Of a stretch of DNA of 64,000 bases, positions 61,823 to 64,000 are shown in pieces. Positions within the stretch are counted from its first letter, which is position 1. Every line of letters starts with the position of its first letter. The notes beneath the pieces are model-generated. The model saw only the letters and a list, made by a program, of their open reading frames with translations, had not been told where the DNA came from and did no database searches. The position numbers and the translations under genes were made by a program. This DNA is from Eutrigla gurnardus (lineage: Eukaryota; Chordata; Actinopteri; Perciformes; Triglidae): assembly GCA_963514095.1 (NCBI GenBank), contig OY741264.1, forward strand, positions 15,095,866-15,159,865, given 5' to 3'.

Positions 61823-63890
61823 ACTTTATTGTCAGTTTATACTGGAATTAATTTTACATCTTTTTGGAGTCCTGTTCAAGAAATGCACACACTGGTTGAG
61901 TTACACATATGACACTTTTCATACACATTTGATGTATTTATTTTTTCCTATTTTATTCCAATTTGGAACGGCCACCTCACTCTGCACTCCTGGGGAAGGC
62001 TGCATGTGCTATTTCTGTATGTCTGTATGTCTATGAGGTCAGCCACTTCTATTCACATGAAAGCAATGTGTTTCTAGTAGACTTCCTCTTTAAACGCTCA
62101 GTGTGTTGAGTCATGCTACTGAGCCTGTTTCTGTTAGTACCAGCGTCCCTGAAGGAATCAACATAAATGCTCAGAGAAACAGGCTATTTTTTTTTCTGTT
62201 TTCTTTTTCGTCAAAGCAAAATCCACAAGGGTTACCTGTGTCTTTTTATTCCCTACAAGTCGAAGTAAAACACATAGCTGTGAGCAGGTGCCCTAAAATG
62301 TCTTTGTCATGTCCCTGAACATGAGCACCATACTTACTTACTCACTTACAAATCTTTAGACAGAGAAAGAACTGCAAGTTAAAACATCATCCACAACTGT
62401 AAATAACATTTTCTCTTCCCTATAAACTAAAGCAATAAATGTGGAGTGTAGTCGTGATATTTGCCAGCCCAGTATCCCTAAGAGTTATGGGTGATTCTGC
62501 ACCTCATGATTTACATCCAATAACAATGTTGAGTTCATGCAGTAAGTATGGAGGTCAGGATAGTGGATGGGAATGTAGAGTTTCCATTTTTTATTATTTG
62601 AAGCTACATGAGGCCTCCCATTACAGACTCCCAATTAAAGTTTGGTTATTTTTTATCACCATAACCACAATCTTTTTCCAACTTTACCCACATGCTTTAG
62701 TTGTTTAACCATAACCATAGTTTAGTTGCTATACACTCAATCTTTCCCTAACCTTGATCATACTCTATTTTCCTACAGGGCCAATGTAGAGAAATACTTT
62801 TTTTCAAAACTTTGATATCAATTGTTGCAAAAACAGTCACACATTGTAATTAACAGCAGATTTGGAAAACATGGCTATAGCTGCATGCAAACTCTGTCAT
62901 GGACAGATGTTATTCTATGGTGATACCTGAGTGCTCATCTTGCTCGACTGCAGTCATTCATTCACTATCGCTCTCATCTCCATGGTCAAATCAGCAAGCG
63001 CTAGACTGTGGTGTACCCATATACTGATATTTATGGTAAAGGCATTGAGAGCCAAGATTTAGCTGACCATGGGCGTAAAAAGAGAAGGAGCGCTAGCTGC
63101 GGACTTGACGAAATTAGTAGAAGGATATAGTTTTCAAAATAAGTTAACATAGGGGATATACTTCTTAAGCCTGACAATGAGTGGCAATATTAAAGTTATA
63201 AGTACATTCCACATTTTTTTTTCATGAATAATACTGTTTACAATAAAATACTGTAGGTCCTCATGGGCTGGCTGCCTGCAAATACAAAGGTGGGTGCTAT
63301 GGAATGACAGTTGTTATGGAACGTGGATGATTTGATAATTGCTTTTACTAGGAGATGTGTTGCCTTGCAAGGCAAGGTTGTTGCTTCACTTTCACTTTCT
63401 CAGATAGTATCTGGATCGTAGTGCTGCATGTCGTTCATTTTTCTGGAGATGGGCACTGCTCAATCCACTCCTTCGTAGAAGTTTACCTTACATGTTTCCA
63501 TTTTATAGCATTTTTTTGCAGCAAACGTTGTTACTTTATATGTTTATCCTTATATGTGTCCCTGTCACTATGTAACCATGACAACAAAATGGTATAACAT
63601 TTTTTCTCAGATGCGGACAGATACTGAAAGTGCAAGGGAATGACATAGCAGTGGAATGCAGGTATTATATCATGGCTATGTTCAGATGGCTTGATTTGTG
63701 CTACTCATTTCTTAAAAAATACATATGTGAAAATTGGATTATGTTCACAAGATATATCAATTGTGCTACCTTTGTTCCTAATGCATAAAACAAATATGAC
63801 TAAATTGTGAGAAAAGTATTCTTTTGTTTTGGGTTTAAAATTAAACAAACATTCTTACAATGACCATATGATATGATGATGTACGATGCA
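61823..63890. other. Noncoding sequence near the right edge
   Basis: Open frames are short and unrecognised. Nothing specific is seen apart from ordinary AT-rich DNA. Confidence 0.4.
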
Positions 63891-63960
63891 TATTAGGGCC
63901 ACTGTAAGGGGGGGAAAAAACGGAGCCGAGAAAGGTGGGCAATATTCGGAGAAAAAAGTA

Positions 63961-64000
63961 GCAAATTTGCTAGTTTTAAAGCGGCAAATTTGCTAGTTTA
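63961..64000. repeat. Start of a 23-base tandem repeat at the right edge
   Basis: GCAAATTTGCTAGTTTTAAA at 63961 recurs at 63984 after 23 bases and is cut by the window end. Each unit contains the palindrome GCAAATTTGC. Confidence 0.75.

Overview
The window looks like a teleost fish genome. It is rich in (CA)n, (GA)n and other microsatellites, has sparse coding capacity, and carries decayed teleost-type DNA transposons (Tc1/mariner, PIF/Harbinger, TTAA-flanked elements) and an L1-like LINE. No prokaryotic or viral gene organisation is visible. Nearly all long open frames are low-complexity repeat translations or transposon relics.

The one host coding exon I can name is on the minus strand at 21006-20967. 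It encodes MPRRKQEAPRRAA and then a splice donor. This is the N-terminus of the Teashirt zinc-finger/homeobox family and fits TSHZ3 best. Family members split their coding sequence into this tiny first exon and one very large second exon, so the rest of the gene should lie beyond the left edge. Positions 1-20966 are then first-intron sequence. That intron holds several blocks of complex, homeodomain-motif-rich sequence that look like conserved developmental enhancers, between long microsatellites.

A CpG-rich promoter region covers about 20.9-23.7 kb. On its far side, on the plus strand, are signals of a divergent transcript: a TATA-like box, a possible first exon ending CAG|GTAAGA at 22782, a second exon at 22957-23037, and a possible third exon at 46382-46454. 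These two last exons stay open in one reading frame when joined, but I do not recognise the product and it may be a long noncoding RNA.

From about 29 to 43 kb the sequence is a transposon cluster: a LINE 3' tail, two related Harbinger-like elements that each carry a tRNA-like Pol III box A/box B module, a near-perfect 383-bp-arm inverted repeat flanked by TTAA, a 5'-truncated L1-like insertion with a 14-bp target duplication, a dead Tc1 element, and a second Harbinger with relics of both its transposase and its Myb-like protein. From 43 to 64 kb the sequence is intergenic and upstream of the Teashirt gene, with further candidate enhancers at about 52.5-59.2 kb, scattered repeats, and a tandem repeat that runs off the right edge.

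Conservation claims here are judged by sequence texture only, because no alignment could be run.
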